Assembly (NCBI RefSeq): GCF_009380135.2
Contig: NZ_WHUT02000007.1
Coordinates: 214,610-278,609, forward strand
DNA length: 64,000 bases
Direction of reading: 5' to 3'
From: Fertoeibacter niger
GTDB lineage: Bacteria > Pseudomonadota > Alphaproteobacteria > Rhodobacterales > Rhodobacteraceae
Under the pieces are notes generated by a model, which was given only the letters and a program-made list of their open reading frames with translations, was not told where the DNA came from and made no database searches. Shown in pieces: positions 1 to 8,537 of this stretch (positions are counted from its first letter, which is position 1; every line of letters begins with the position of its first letter). The position numbers and the translations under genes were made by a program.

Positions 1-4
1 GAGG

Positions 5-1147
5 GTGACGGGCGAATGGCTGACCAACCCTGCCACGCAAGCGGTCTGTGCCGCATTGACCGGGGCAGGGCATCAGGCGCTGTTCGTGGGCGGCTGCGTG
101 CGCAACGCGCTGCTGGGCGAGGCGGTGGGCGACATTGACATTGCGACCGATGCGCGGCCCGAGGCGGTGACTGTTCTGGCAGAAACGGCCGGTTTCCGCG
201 CGGTGCCCACCGGGCTGGACCATGGCACGGTGACGGTGATCGCAGGCGGGGTGGCGCATGAGGTGACAACCTTTCGCCGCGATGTGGCGACCGATGGGCG
301 GCATGCCGTGGTGGCCTTTGCCAGCGATGTGGCCGAGGATGCGGCGCGACGCGATTTCACGATGAACGCGCTTTACGCCACGGCGGAGGGTGCGGTGATC
401 GACCCGCTGGGTGGCCTGCCCGACCTTTTGGCGCGGCGGGTGCGGTTTGTCGGCGACCCTGATGCCCGCATCACCGAGGATTATCTGCGCATCCTTCGGT
501 TCTTCCGGTTTCATGCGGTTTATGGCGATGTGGCCGCAGGGCTGGATGCCGAGGGGCTGGCCGCCTGCGCCGCGCATGCCGCCGGGATAGACACGCTGTC
601 GCGCGAACGTGTGGGGTCCGAGATGCGCAAGCTGCTGGCCGCGCGCGACCCCGCGCCTGCGGTGGCCGCCATGGCGCAGGCCGGTGTGCTGGCCCGCGTG
701 TTGCCGGGCGCCGATGCCCGCGCCCTGCCGGTTCTGGTGCATCTGGAGGGCGGCATGCCCCCGCGCTGGCCGCGCCGTCTGGCCGTGCTGGGCGGTGCAG
801 ATGCCACAGCGCAATTGCGCCTGTCACGGGTCGAGGCCACCGAACAGGCGCTGATCCGCGCCGGTATCGAAGGCATGCAAGGGGCTGGCGAATTGGGCTA
901 CCGCCACGGCACGGCGCTGGCGGCTGACATCATCCTGACCCGCGCCGCCTTGCTGGAACTCCTGCCGCCACCGGGCTGGGAAGCGGACGCTGCCCATGGG
1001 GCGGCCAGCCGATTTCCGGTCAGGGCCGCCGACCTGCCCGGCCTCGGCGGCCCTGCGCTGGGCGCGCGGTTGCGGGCAATGGAGGCCGCGTGGATCGGCT
1101 CCGGCTTTGCCCTGACGCGCGGGGAACTGCTGTCTTTGCCCGGCTGA
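5..1147 (+). CDS. cca: CCA tRNA nucleotidyltransferase
   Basis: Adds or repairs the 3'-terminal CCA of tRNAs from CTP and ATP in the cytosol. The 380-residue frame shows the class II nucleotidyltransferase head: a GG pair at residues 29-30, the metal-binding DID at 43-45, and the RRDFTMNAL motif at 115-123, followed by the helical tRNA-binding part containing ITEDYLRILRFFRF. Translation is read from a GTG whose last two bases begin a TGA, suggesting a 4-bp overlap with a gene ending just before the window; that gene cannot be seen. A start further upstream is not excluded because the window begins here. It is probably co-transcribed with the ABC exporter genes that follow after 61 bp. A poly(A) polymerase cannot be fully excluded, but size and context favour CCA addition. 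Confidence 0.9.
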   Translation: MTGEWLTNPATQAVCAALTGAGHQALFVGGCVRNALLGEAVGDIDIATDARPEAVTVLAETAGFRAVPTGLDHGTVTVIAGGVAHEVTTFRRDVATDGRHAVVAFASDVAEDAARRDFTMNALYATAEGAVIDPLGGLPDLLARRVRFVGDPDARITEDYLRILRFFRFHAVYGDVAAGLDAEGLAACAAHAAGIDTLSRERVGSEMRKLLAARDPAPAVAAMAQAGVLARVLPGADARALPVLVHLEGGMPPRWPRRLAVLGGADATAQLRLSRVEATEQALIRAGIEGMQGAGELGYRHGTALAADIILTRAALLELLPPPGWEADAAHGAASRFPVRAADLPGLGGPALGARLRAMEAAWIGSGFALTRGELLSLPG

Positions 1148-1208
1148 GGTTTCCCTTCCCCGGCAATGGCGCTATATCGTCGCAGCAACCTGAGAAAGAG
1201 GCACGCCC

Positions 1209-3053
1209 GTGTTCCGTTTCTTCGAAGGCCTCGTCGATCCCTATGGCCCCTATACACCCAGCGACACGCCCCCCCGGCGGCTTTGGCCGTTCCTGAGGGA
1301 ATATGTGCTGCCGTTCCGCACCGTTTTCGCGGTGACGGGGGTGCTGTCGGTGATTGCGGCCTTCGCCGATGTGGCGCTGATCTGGTATGTGGGGCGGCTG
1401 GTGGATTTGCTGACCAGTGCCACCCCACAAGAGGTCTGGGCGAACTACGGCACCGAATTTCTGCTGGTGGCCTTTGCCATTCTGGTGGTGCGCACGGTGA
1501 TCGTGGGGGCCGATGTGGCGCTTCTGCACAACACCATCCTGCCCAATTTCGGCACCATGATACGCTGGCGGGCGCATGCGCATGTGTTGCGCCAACCCGT
1601 TGGCTGGTTCGAGAGTGATTTTGCGGGCCGCATCGCCAACCGGGTGATGCAGACGCCACCTGCGGCGGGCGACGCGGTGTTCCAGACCTTCGATGCCGTG
1701 GCTTTTGCGGCAACCACGGTGGTCGGCTCGCTGATCATGCTGGGCGACGCCGACCCGCGGCTGATGCTGCCGATGATCGTCTGGTTCGGGCTTTACGCGC
1801 TGCTGGTGCGCTGGACGCTGCGCCGTGCAGGCCCGGCATCCAAGGCCAGTTCCGATGCGCGTTCGGCCATCACGGGGCGGGTGGTGGATGCCTATACCAA
1901 CATCCATTCGGTGAAACTGTTCGCCCATCACGACCGCGAACTGACCTATGCACGCGAAAGTATTGAATTCGCCCGCCAGACCTTCATGAAGGAAATGCGC
2001 ATCATCACCTCGATGGATGTGACGCTGACGCTGCTGAACGGGTTCCTGATCGTGTCTGTGACCGGCTGGTCGATTGCGCTGTGGTATCAGGGGCAGGCGA
2101 CGGTGGGTGTGGTGGTGGCTGCCACCACGCTGGTCTTGCGGCTGAACAACATGACCTACTGGATCATGTGGGCCACGACCAGTCTGGTGCAGGCCTTGGG
2201 CGTGGTGGCGGAAGGGATGGAGACGATTGCCCAGCCCGTCACGCTGGTGGACAAGCCCGGTGCCAAACCGCTGGATTTCCGGCAGGGGGCCATCACGCTG
2301 GAGGGTGTGTCGCACCACTATGGGCGCGGTTCGGGCGGGTTGCAGGGCGTCAGCCTGTCAGTGCGTCCGGGGGAAAAGATTGGCGTGGTGGGCCGTTCAG
2401 GCGCGGGCAAATCGACGCTGGTAAAGCTGATGCTGCGGTTCTACGACGCCGAGGCCGGTCGGATATTGATCGACGGGCAGGATATTTCCGCCGTGACGCA
2501 AGACAGCCTGCGCCGCAACATCGGCATGGTGCAGCAGGACAGCAGCCTGTTGCACCGCTCGGTGCGCGACAACATCCTCTATGGCCGCCCCGATGCGAGT
2601 GAGGCGGACATGATGCTGGCCGCGCGGCAGGCAGAGGCGGATGAATTCATCGCAACGCTGGAAGACCCGCAAGGCCGCAGGGGCTATGACGCCCATGTGG
2701 GCGAACGCGGCGTGAAACTGTCAGGCGGTCAGCGCCAGCGCATCGGCCTTGCGCGGGTGATCCTGAAAAACGCGCCGATCCTGATTCTGGACGAGGCGAC
2801 TTCGGCGCTGGATTCAGAGGTCGAGGCGGCGATTCAGGATACGCTTTACGGTGTGATGCAGGGCAAGACCGTGATCGCCATCGCGCACCGGCTGTCCACC
2901 ATTTCGGCAATGGACCGGATCGTGGTGCTGGATGACGGAAAGATTGCCGAACTGGGCAGCCATGCCGAGCTTTTGGCCCGTGGCGGGCTATATGCCCGGT
3001 TCTGGGCGCGGCAATCAGGCGGGTTCATCGGAACGGAGGATGCTGCGGAATGA
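1209..3053 (+). CDS. ABC transporter half-exporter (permease + ATPase), first of a pair
   Basis: A 614-residue ABC half-transporter: an N-terminal six-helix exporter domain (about residues 20-330) fused to one nucleotide-binding domain. Walker A GRSGAGKST lies near 395-403, the LSGGQ signature near 503, Walker B ILILDEATSALD near 523-534 and the switch histidine in IAHRLST near 558. All catalytic elements are present. The start is GTG, preceded by an AAAGAGG-like ribosome site. Its stop overlaps the start of the next, closely similar half-transporter (ATGA), so the two probably form a heterodimer that exports a hydrophobic or lipid-like substrate. The substrate cannot be told from sequence. 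Confidence 0.9.
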   Translation: MFRFFEGLVDPYGPYTPSDTPPRRLWPFLREYVLPFRTVFAVTGVLSVIAAFADVALIWYVGRLVDLLTSATPQEVWANYGTEFLLVAFAILVVRTVIVGADVALLHNTILPNFGTMIRWRAHAHVLRQPVGWFESDFAGRIANRVMQTPPAAGDAVFQTFDAVAFAATTVVGSLIMLGDADPRLMLPMIVWFGLYALLVRWTLRRAGPASKASSDARSAITGRVVDAYTNIHSVKLFAHHDRELTYARESIEFARQTFMKEMRIITSMDVTLTLLNGFLIVSVTGWSIALWYQGQATVGVVVAATTLVLRLNNMTYWIMWATTSLVQALGVVAEGMETIAQPVTLVDKPGAKPLDFRQGAITLEGVSHHYGRGSGGLQGVSLSVRPGEKIGVVGRSGAGKSTLVKLMLRFYDAEAGRILIDGQDISAVTQDSLRRNIGMVQQDSSLLHRSVRDNILYGRPDASEADMMLAARQAEADEFIATLEDPQGRRGYDAHVGERGVKLSGGQRQRIGLARVILKNAPILILDEATSALDSEVEAAIQDTLYGVMQGKTVIAIAHRLSTISAMDRIVVLDDGKIAELGSHAELLARGGLYARFWARQSGGFIGTEDAAE

Positions 3054-4909
3054 AGGCCCTGATCTCGCTGGGCGGATGGATAGACGCCTTCCGCCCCGCC
3101 GACGGCCCGCCGCCGCAGGTGCTGTGGCCGTTCATGCGCTGGGCGCTGAAAGGATCATGGCCGATGCTGTGGCTGGCGGGGGCGGTGTCCTGCGTCACCG
3201 GCTCGCTGGAGGTGATATCGGCGCTGATCCTGGGCTGGGTGATTGATGCGGCGCTGGAAAGCGGGCCGCAGGCGTTCTTTGCAGAACAGCGCTGGCTGCT
3301 GGCGTCTTTCGTGCTGTTCTACATGGTGCTGCGGCCGTTGTCGTTCGGCGTGGCCGCCGCGACAAACTCGATCATCGTCGGGCCGAATGTGATGCCGCTG
3401 GTTCTTAGCCGTTTGCACCGCTGGACGCTGGGGCAGGCAGTCACGTTCTTTGACAACGATTTTGCCGGCCGCATCGCGCAAAAGCAGATGCAGGCCGCGC
3501 GCGCCGTGACCGATGTGGCGACAGAAGTGATCAACACGGTGGCCTTTGCCCTGGCTTCGGTGGTGGGGTCGGTGATTTTCCTTCTGGCGGTGGACTGGCG
3601 CGTGGCGCTGGCGCTTGGCCTTTGGCTGGTGGGCTATATCCTGCTGATCCGGTTCTTCATGCCGCGTATCCGGGTCAATTCTGCCGCCCGCGCCTCGGCC
3701 CGCGCCATGGTGTCGGGGCAGGTGGTGGACACGATCACCAATATCAAGACGGTCAAACTGTTCGCCCATGCGGCCTTCGAGGACCGCGTGGCGATCGAGG
3801 CGATGGAGGTGTTCCGCGACCGTTCGCTGGAATTCGGCGTGATCTCCACCTGGTTCCGGCTGTCGCTGATGACGCTGGCGGGCATTTTGCCGGTGCTGCT
3901 GATCGGCGGCACGCTGATGCTGTGGCAGCAGGGGCTGGCCACGGCGGGGGCGATTGCCGCTGCGGGGGCGGTCGCCACGCGCATTGCGCAGATGTCGGGC
4001 TGGGTCAGTTTCACGCTGATGTCGATCTATACCTCGGTGGGCGAGGTTGAGGATGGCATGCGCACGCTGTCTGTGCCGCACACTCTGGCCGACAATGCGG
4101 GTGCGGTGGACCTGCCCCGCGTGAAGGGCGAAATCACGTTCGACAATGTGACCTTCGGCTACGGCCACGGCCGTGCAGGCGTCAAGGGAATCGACCTGAC
4201 CGTCGCGGCAGGCGAAAAACTGGGCATCGTGGGGGCGTCGGGGGCGGGCAAATCCACGCTGGTGGCGTTGCTGTTGCGGCTTTACGACACCGAACAGGGC
4301 CGGGTGCTGATCGACGGGCAGGATGTGCGCCAGACCACGCAGGAAAGCCTGCGGCGGCAGATTGGCATGGTCACGCAGGAAACCGCGATGTTCAACCGAT
4401 CAGCCCGCGACAACATCATGTATGGCCGCCCCGATGCGACGGATGACGAAATGCAGGCCGCGGCGCGGGCGGCAGAGGCGGACCAGTTCATTGCCGCGAT
4501 GGCCGACCACAATGGCCGCAAAGGTTACGATGCCTTTCTGGGCGAGCGCGGCGTGAAACTGTCGGGCGGGCAGCGGCAGCGTATCGCGCTGGCCCGGGCG
4601 TTCCTGAAGGACGCGCCGATATTGGTGCTGGACGAGGCGACATCGGCGCTGGATTCCGAAGTGGAGGCCAGCATTCAGGAATCGCTGGGCCGGGTGATGC
4701 AGGGCAAGACCGTGCTGGCCATCGCCCACCGCCTGTCCACCATCGCGGAAATGGACCGGATCGTGGTGCTGGACCAGGGCCGCATCGTGGAACAGGGCAG
4801 CCATGAGGCGCTGCTGGCGCAGAACGGGCTTTACGCGCGCTACTGGAACCGGCAATCGGGCGGCTTCATCGGGGTTGATGATGACGATCTGAAAGGGGCT
4901 GCCGAGTGA
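3050..4909 (+). CDS. ABC transporter half-exporter (permease + ATPase), second of a pair
   Basis: A 619-residue partner of the upstream half-exporter with the same architecture and near-identical spacing of motifs: Walker A GASGAGKST near 395, LSGGQ near 503, Walker B ILVLDEATSALD near 523, switch histidine in IAHRLST near 558. Both members keep the Walker B glutamate and the histidine, so neither site looks degenerate, unlike many heterodimeric exporters with one dead site. It starts in the ATGA that ends the previous gene and ends in a GTGA overlap with the RNA methyltransferase, so the three genes are translationally coupled. Function is inferred from the family only. Confidence 0.9.
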   Translation: MKALISLGGWIDAFRPADGPPPQVLWPFMRWALKGSWPMLWLAGAVSCVTGSLEVISALILGWVIDAALESGPQAFFAEQRWLLASFVLFYMVLRPLSFGVAAATNSIIVGPNVMPLVLSRLHRWTLGQAVTFFDNDFAGRIAQKQMQAARAVTDVATEVINTVAFALASVVGSVIFLLAVDWRVALALGLWLVGYILLIRFFMPRIRVNSAARASARAMVSGQVVDTITNIKTVKLFAHAAFEDRVAIEAMEVFRDRSLEFGVISTWFRLSLMTLAGILPVLLIGGTLMLWQQGLATAGAIAAAGAVATRIAQMSGWVSFTLMSIYTSVGEVEDGMRTLSVPHTLADNAGAVDLPRVKGEITFDNVTFGYGHGRAGVKGIDLTVAAGEKLGIVGASGAGKSTLVALLLRLYDTEQGRVLIDGQDVRQTTQESLRRQIGMVTQETAMFNRSARDNIMYGRPDATDDEMQAAARAAEADQFIAAMADHNGRKGYDAFLGERGVKLSGGQRQRIALARAFLKDAPILVLDEATSALDSEVEASIQESLGRVMQGKTVLAIAHRLSTIAEMDRIVVLDQGRIVEQGSHEALLAQNGLYARYWNRQSGGFIGVDDDDLKGAAE

Positions 4910-6132
4910 TTCTGACCATCGAGCGGCTGGGCCATCTGGGCGACGCCATCGCGCAGGGCCCTGATGGGCCCGTGTTCATCCCGCAGATGCTGCCGGGTGA
5001 GGTGGTGGAGGGCGAGGTGACGGGCGACCGCATGACCGCGCCGCGCATCATCACCCCATCGCCTGACCGGGTGCGCGCACCCTGCGTGCATGCCCGCACC
5101 TGCGGCGGCTGCCTGCTGCAACACGCCTCTGATCCGTTTGTGGCGGGCTGGAAACAGGATGTCGTGCGTTCGGCACTGGCCGGGCAGGGGCTGGAGGCTG
5201 CGTTCCGCCCCATTGTCACCTCGCCCCCCCGGTCGCGCCGCCGCGCCACGCTGGCGGGCAAGCGCACCAAGGGCGGGGCGATGCTGGGCTTTCACGCCCG
5301 CGCGTCGGATGTGCTGGTGCCGGTGCCCAACTGCCAGTTGCTGCACCCCGATCTGATGGCGGCCTTTCCGGGGCTGGAGGCGCTGGTCGTCACCGGCGCG
5401 TCACGGTCCGCCGAAGTGGCGCTGCATGTCACGCGCAGTCTGGCCGGGCCGGATGTGGCGGTGACGGGGGGCAAGCCGCTGGATGCCGAATTGCGGCTGA
5501 ACCTGGCGCGGGTGGCGGAATCGCACGGCATCGCGCGGCTGACCTGGAACGGCGAGGTCGTGGCGCTGCGGCTGGCCCCGATGCAGCGGTTCGGCAAGGC
5601 GCTGGTCGCCCCGCCGCCCGGTGGTTTCCTGCAAGCGACCATGCAGGGCGAGGCTGCGCTGCTGGCTACGGTGGCTGAGGCTGTGGGCCCCGCGCGCCGC
5701 ATCACCGATCTGTTTGCCGGCGCGGGCACCTTTGCCCTGCCGCTGGCTGCGCAGGCCGAAGTGCATGCGGTGGAGGGCGATGCGGCCTTGGTCGCGGCGC
5801 TGGACAAGGGCTGGCGCATGGCCGAAGGCCTGCACCGCGTGACGCATGAGTTGCGCGACCTGTTCCGCCGCCCGCTGGAGCCTGACGAGTTCCGCCACGT
5901 TCAGGCCGTGGTCATCGACCCGCCCCGCGCAGGGGCCGAGGCGCAGATGGCCACCTTGGCCCGGTCGGGCGTGCCGGTGATCGCCGCTGTGTCCTGCAAC
6001 CCGGTAACATTTGCGCGTGACGCGAAACTGCTGCTGGCCGGCGGCTACCGTCTGGATTGGGTGCAGGTTGTCGATCAGTTCCGCTGGGCGGCGCATGTGG
6101 AGCTTGTTGCGCGGTTTTCGCGGCAACGCTGA
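4906..6132 (+). CDS. TrmA/RumA-type 23S rRNA (uracil-5-) methyltransferase
   Basis: A class I SAM-dependent RNA methyltransferase of 408 residues that would form 5-methyluridine in rRNA (RlmC/RlmD-like) or tRNA. A TRAM-like N-terminus (residues 1-50) precedes four cysteines at 60, 66, 69 and 143 in the pattern that binds a [4Fe-4S] cluster in RumA. Motif I is DLFAGAGTFALPL. VIDPPRAGAEAQ is the substrate-binding loop, and the nucleophile cysteine sits in AAVSCNPVTFARD. The GTG start overlaps the ABC gene stop. Which uridine is modified cannot be read from the sequence, so no symbol is given. Confidence 0.88.
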   Translation: MILTIERLGHLGDAIAQGPDGPVFIPQMLPGEVVEGEVTGDRMTAPRIITPSPDRVRAPCVHARTCGGCLLQHASDPFVAGWKQDVVRSALAGQGLEAAFRPIVTSPPRSRRRATLAGKRTKGGAMLGFHARASDVLVPVPNCQLLHPDLMAAFPGLEALVVTGASRSAEVALHVTRSLAGPDVAVTGGKPLDAELRLNLARVAESHGIARLTWNGEVVALRLAPMQRFGKALVAPPPGGFLQATMQGEAALLATVAEAVGPARRITDLFAGAGTFALPLAAQAEVHAVEGDAALVAALDKGWRMAEGLHRVTHELRDLFRRPLEPDEFRHVQAVVIDPPRAGAEAQMATLARSGVPVIAAVSCNPVTFARDAKLLLAGGYRLDWVQVVDQFRWAAHVELVARFSRQR

Positions 6133-6235
6133 CACACATCACCATGGCGTGAGAGGCGCGGGCGATTCCATGCCTAGGCAAATCCGGCAATTTTCGCTAT
6201 GCATTTGGAAAAAAAGCGCATGGGGCAGTACAAAA

Positions 6236-6733
6236 ATGCGGGTGATCCGAATCCTACTGATGCTGGTGGTGGCCATCGGCCTGACCGCCTGCGGCAGTTC
6301 AAAGTTCAAGACCTACAACGGGCCAAAGGTGACAAGCGTGCAGGTCCACAAGGCGGACCGCAAAATGTATCTGCTGCACAACGAGCGGGTGCTGAAGAAA
6401 TACGATGTGGCGCTGGGCTTCAACCCCGATGGCCACAAACAGTATGAGGGCGACGGCCGAACGCCCGAGGGCACCTATGTGGTGGACCGCCGCAACCCGA
6501 ACAGCCAGTTTCACTTGTCGGTCGGCATAAACTACCCCCGGCCGCAGGATGTGGCCTATGCCAATTTCATAGGCAAATCGCCGGGCGGCGACATTTTCAT
6601 CCATGGCCGGTCGAACTGGAATGGCCAGAACCGGGGCGACTGGACCCATGGCTGCATCGCCGTCACCGACAAGGAGATGGAGACGGTCTATGCCATGATC
6701 AAGGACGGCACGACCATCCACATACTGCCCTAG
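6236..6733 (+). CDS. L,D-transpeptidase (YkuD) lipoprotein
   Basis: A 165-residue exported protein with a short N-terminal signal ending in the lipobox LTAC, so probably anchored in a membrane and acting in the periplasm. The YkuD catalytic region reads FIHGRSNW followed by DWTHGCIAV; the cysteine is the expected nucleophile that makes 3-3 peptidoglycan cross-links or attaches proteins to peptidoglycan. The ATG at 6236 was chosen because the lipoprotein signal starts there; the frame is open much further upstream through the previous gene. It is followed by a strong bidirectional terminator. A second YkuD enzyme lies 0.8 kb downstream. Confidence 0.88.
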   Translation: MRVIRILLMLVVAIGLTACGSSKFKTYNGPKVTSVQVHKADRKMYLLHNERVLKKYDVALGFNPDGHKQYEGDGRTPEGTYVVDRRNPNSQFHLSVGINYPRPQDVAYANFIGKSPGGDIFIHGRSNWNGQNRGDWTHGCIAVTDKEMETVYAMIKDGTTIHILP

Positions 6734-6763
6734 ACATCTGGTTTCGGGCATCCGGGCGGTGCG

Positions 6764-6789
6764 AAAAAGGGGGCCAAGGCCCCCTTTTT
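6764..6789. terminator. Bidirectional intrinsic terminator
   Basis: Perfect palindrome with arms at 6764-6775 and 6778-6789: A5 and a GC-rich stem on one side, the complement and T5 on the other. It lies between two convergent genes and can end transcripts from both. Confidence 0.9.
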
Positions 6790-6816
6790 GTCGGTTTGTC
6801 CATTGGCTGGCGTGGC

Positions 6817-7329
6817 TTAACCGCCTGTTACCATTGTCCACCAGATCTTGCCTGTCGGTTCCTGGAACCAGGCAAAACCGATCTCGCGCGCGTTCGGGTC
6901 CAGCACCACATCGCGGGTGTCGGGCTGCGCCATCCAGGCCGACAGTGTTTCCAGTTCGGTCTGGTAGGTTTCGGAAATCAGCTCACCATAAAGCCGGCCC
7001 GGATAGTCTACACGCTGCACCCGCACCAGCGGCGAAGACCCGTCAGACCCGAAATGCCAGGGCCGGTTCTGCACCGACATGTCGCGCGCGTGCGCGGCGG
7101 CGGCGGCATTCAGCTGTGCGTTGAATGCCAGCGGCCCGGCACCCTTTGCGCCGCGCAATGCGTTGACCGAATCGAGCAGGCGAAACGAAATCCGCGCCTC
7201 GTCGCCCGGGTTGATCCGGTAAAGCTGCGGCAGTGGTTTGCCATCGGTGCCCAGTTGCACAGCCGGGGAGGTCGCGCAGGCAGACAGGGCCAGCAGGCCG
7301 CAGAGCATCACGACAGACATTCGTTTCAT
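6817..7329 (-). CDS. CAP/SCP-domain lipoprotein
   Basis: A 170-residue protein with an N-terminal signal ending in the lipobox LSAC, then a CAP (SCP/PR1-like) domain. Visible motifs are the helix with AAAAAHARDMS, then HFGSDGSSP, and a C-terminal strand with IGFAWF and WWTMV. Bacterial CAP proteins are extracytoplasmic and mostly of unknown biochemical role; several act at the cell wall. It sits between two L,D-transpeptidases, one convergent and one divergent, which supports an envelope function. The family assignment is good; the molecular role is not known. Confidence 0.85.
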   Translation of the reverse strand: MKRMSVVMLCGLLALSACATSPAVQLGTDGKPLPQLYRINPGDEARISFRLLDSVNALRGAKGAGPLAFNAQLNAAAAAHARDMSVQNRPWHFGSDGSSPLVRVQRVDYPGRLYGELISETYQTELETLSAWMAQPDTRDVVLDPNAREIGFAWFQEPTGKIWWTMVTGG

Positions 7330-7384
7330 ATCATTCCCACCCGAAAGGTTGCGCTGCCGTCATACAGAAAGCCAGCGCGAGGTT

Positions 7385-7416
7385 CAAACCCCCGTGTCGA
7401 TCAAACCCCCGTGTCG
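7385..7416. repeat. Two-copy tandem 17-bp direct repeat
   Basis: CAAACCCCCGTGTCG occurs at 7385-7399 and again at 7402-7416, a 17-bp period with identical 15-bp cores. It lies in the 190-bp divergent gap between the CAP lipoprotein and the second L,D-transpeptidase, about 100 bp upstream of the latter's start. Possible regulator half-sites or a simple duplication. Confidence 0.8.
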
Positions 7417-7519
7417 CGGCGGCACCTTCGCAACCGCGGCAATTGACATCTGTTTGATTTGCGGGCCAACCCACAAGGCGATATTCTAGGGAATGGACAA
7501 CAGGCAAGGAGTTAAGCGG

Positions 7520-8122
7520 ATGAGTGCCGATCACGACATGAGGCTCAACCGTCGGGCGCTGCTGGGGGCATCGGCGGCTGGCCTCGCAGCGATGGCGGTG
7601 CCCGGTTGGGCACAGGATGGCACGACGGTTTTCGAATCCGGTGCCTCCAGCACTGTGCGCAACAACATCTCCAGTTTCCGCATGCTGGACTGGCGGCCAT
7701 ATTTTGCCAATACGAACAACGGGGCCATCCTGGTCGATCTGACCTCGCGGGCGCTGCACTACTGGTCAGAAGACCAGTCGGTGTACAAGCTCTATCCCAC
7801 ATCGGTGCCATTGTCCGAGGATCTGACCCGGCGCGGCAAGACCGAGGTGACGCAGAAGGTCGAGAACCCCAGCTGGCGGCCCACGCCGGCGATGAAGGAA
7901 CGCAACCCCGAATGGCCCGACGTGGTCGAAGGCGGCTCGCCCGACAACCCCTTGGGCGTGCGCGCGCTTTACCTGTCGTGGACCTATTACCGCATCCACG
8001 GCACCCATGACACGCGCAAGATCGGCCGCAAATCTTCCAACGGTTGCGTGGGTCTTTACAATGAGCACATTCTGGAATTGTTCGACCTGACCAAAGTGGG
8101 AACACAGGTGTTGCTAATTTGA
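7520..8122 (+). CDS. L,D-transpeptidase (YkuD) with Tat signal
   Basis: A 200-residue periplasmic L,D-transpeptidase. The N-terminus carries a twin-arginine signal (LNRRALLGASAAGLAA, cleavage after GWAQ expected), and the YkuD catalytic stretch is IHGTHDTRKIGRKSSNGCVGL with cysteine as nucleophile. The usual SHGC histidine position is Asn here, a common variant of the family. The ATG at 7520 is preferred to one nine codons upstream because AAGGAG lies eight bases before it. It would remodel peptidoglycan cross-links alongside the lipoprotein enzyme at 6236. Confidence 0.88.
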   Translation: MSADHDMRLNRRALLGASAAGLAAMAVPGWAQDGTTVFESGASSTVRNNISSFRMLDWRPYFANTNNGAILVDLTSRALHYWSEDQSVYKLYPTSVPLSEDLTRRGKTEVTQKVENPSWRPTPAMKERNPEWPDVVEGGSPDNPLGVRALYLSWTYYRIHGTHDTRKIGRKSSNGCVGLYNEHILELFDLTKVGTQVLLI

Positions 8123-8268
8123 CGATGCCACACTAAGCGCGCGGCGAACTGCACGAGCCAGATTGCATTCCTTGCCCTAAGCTGGTTAGAAAAAACTACG
8201 AGGTACAGTCTTGGGTGCGCATCATCGCCTCTGCAACATTCGGTGCTGCGCAATAACTGGAGGTTAAC

Positions 8269-8454
8269 ATGAAGAAACTTGCACTCGCCGCCGCTCTGAC
8301 GGTCGCTGCTTCCACCGCTTTCGCTGGTGGCCCGGTTGTCGTTGCACCGGAAATGGAACCGGCTGTTGTTGAAGCCGCGACCTCTTCGTCGGCTGGCGGC
8401 ATCGTTGTTCCGCTGCTGCTGCTGCTGGTTATCGCTGCTGCCGCTTCGTCCTGA
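8269..8454 (+). CDS. Small exported protein, YjbE-like
   Basis: A 61-residue protein: a cleavable signal ending AFA, then a mature start GGPVVV, a short acidic/valine stretch, and a hydrophobic C-terminal segment (IVVPLLLLLVIAAAA) that could sit in a membrane. It is a paralogue of the small protein at 19340: both have the signal/AGGPV junction, acidic residues, and a hydrophobic end, and both have the leader CTGGAGNTTAACATGAA. It lacks the Gly-Asp-Thr tail seen in the other copy. The gene stands alone, with 146 bp upstream and its own terminator. Function unknown. Confidence 0.75.
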   Translation: MKKLALAAALTVAASTAFAGGPVVVAPEMEPAVVEAATSSSAGGIVVPLLLLLVIAAAASS

Positions 8455-8473
8455 TCGGCGCACGTTCGAATGC

Positions 8474-8505
8474 AAAAAGGCGGTGGCATCAACCACCGCC
8501 TTTTT
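8474..8505. terminator. Bidirectional intrinsic terminator
   Basis: Arms 8474-8486 and 8493-8505 pair perfectly (A5 GGCGGTGG with CCACCGCC T5, loop CATCAA). It separates the small exported protein from the convergent hemH. Confidence 0.92.
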
Positions 8506-8537
8506 CTTTTGTGAAATCAGCAGACTGAAACGCGCGG

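Noticed and set aside
3155..4168. Long minus-strand frame opposite the second ABC exporter
   Set aside because: His/Arg/Gln-rich antisense translation, no domain, wholly inside a conserved gene.
7443..7448. TTGACA box before the Tat-exported L,D-transpeptidase
   Set aside because: No plausible -10 hexamer 16-18 bp downstream; nearest TATTCT is 33 bp away.
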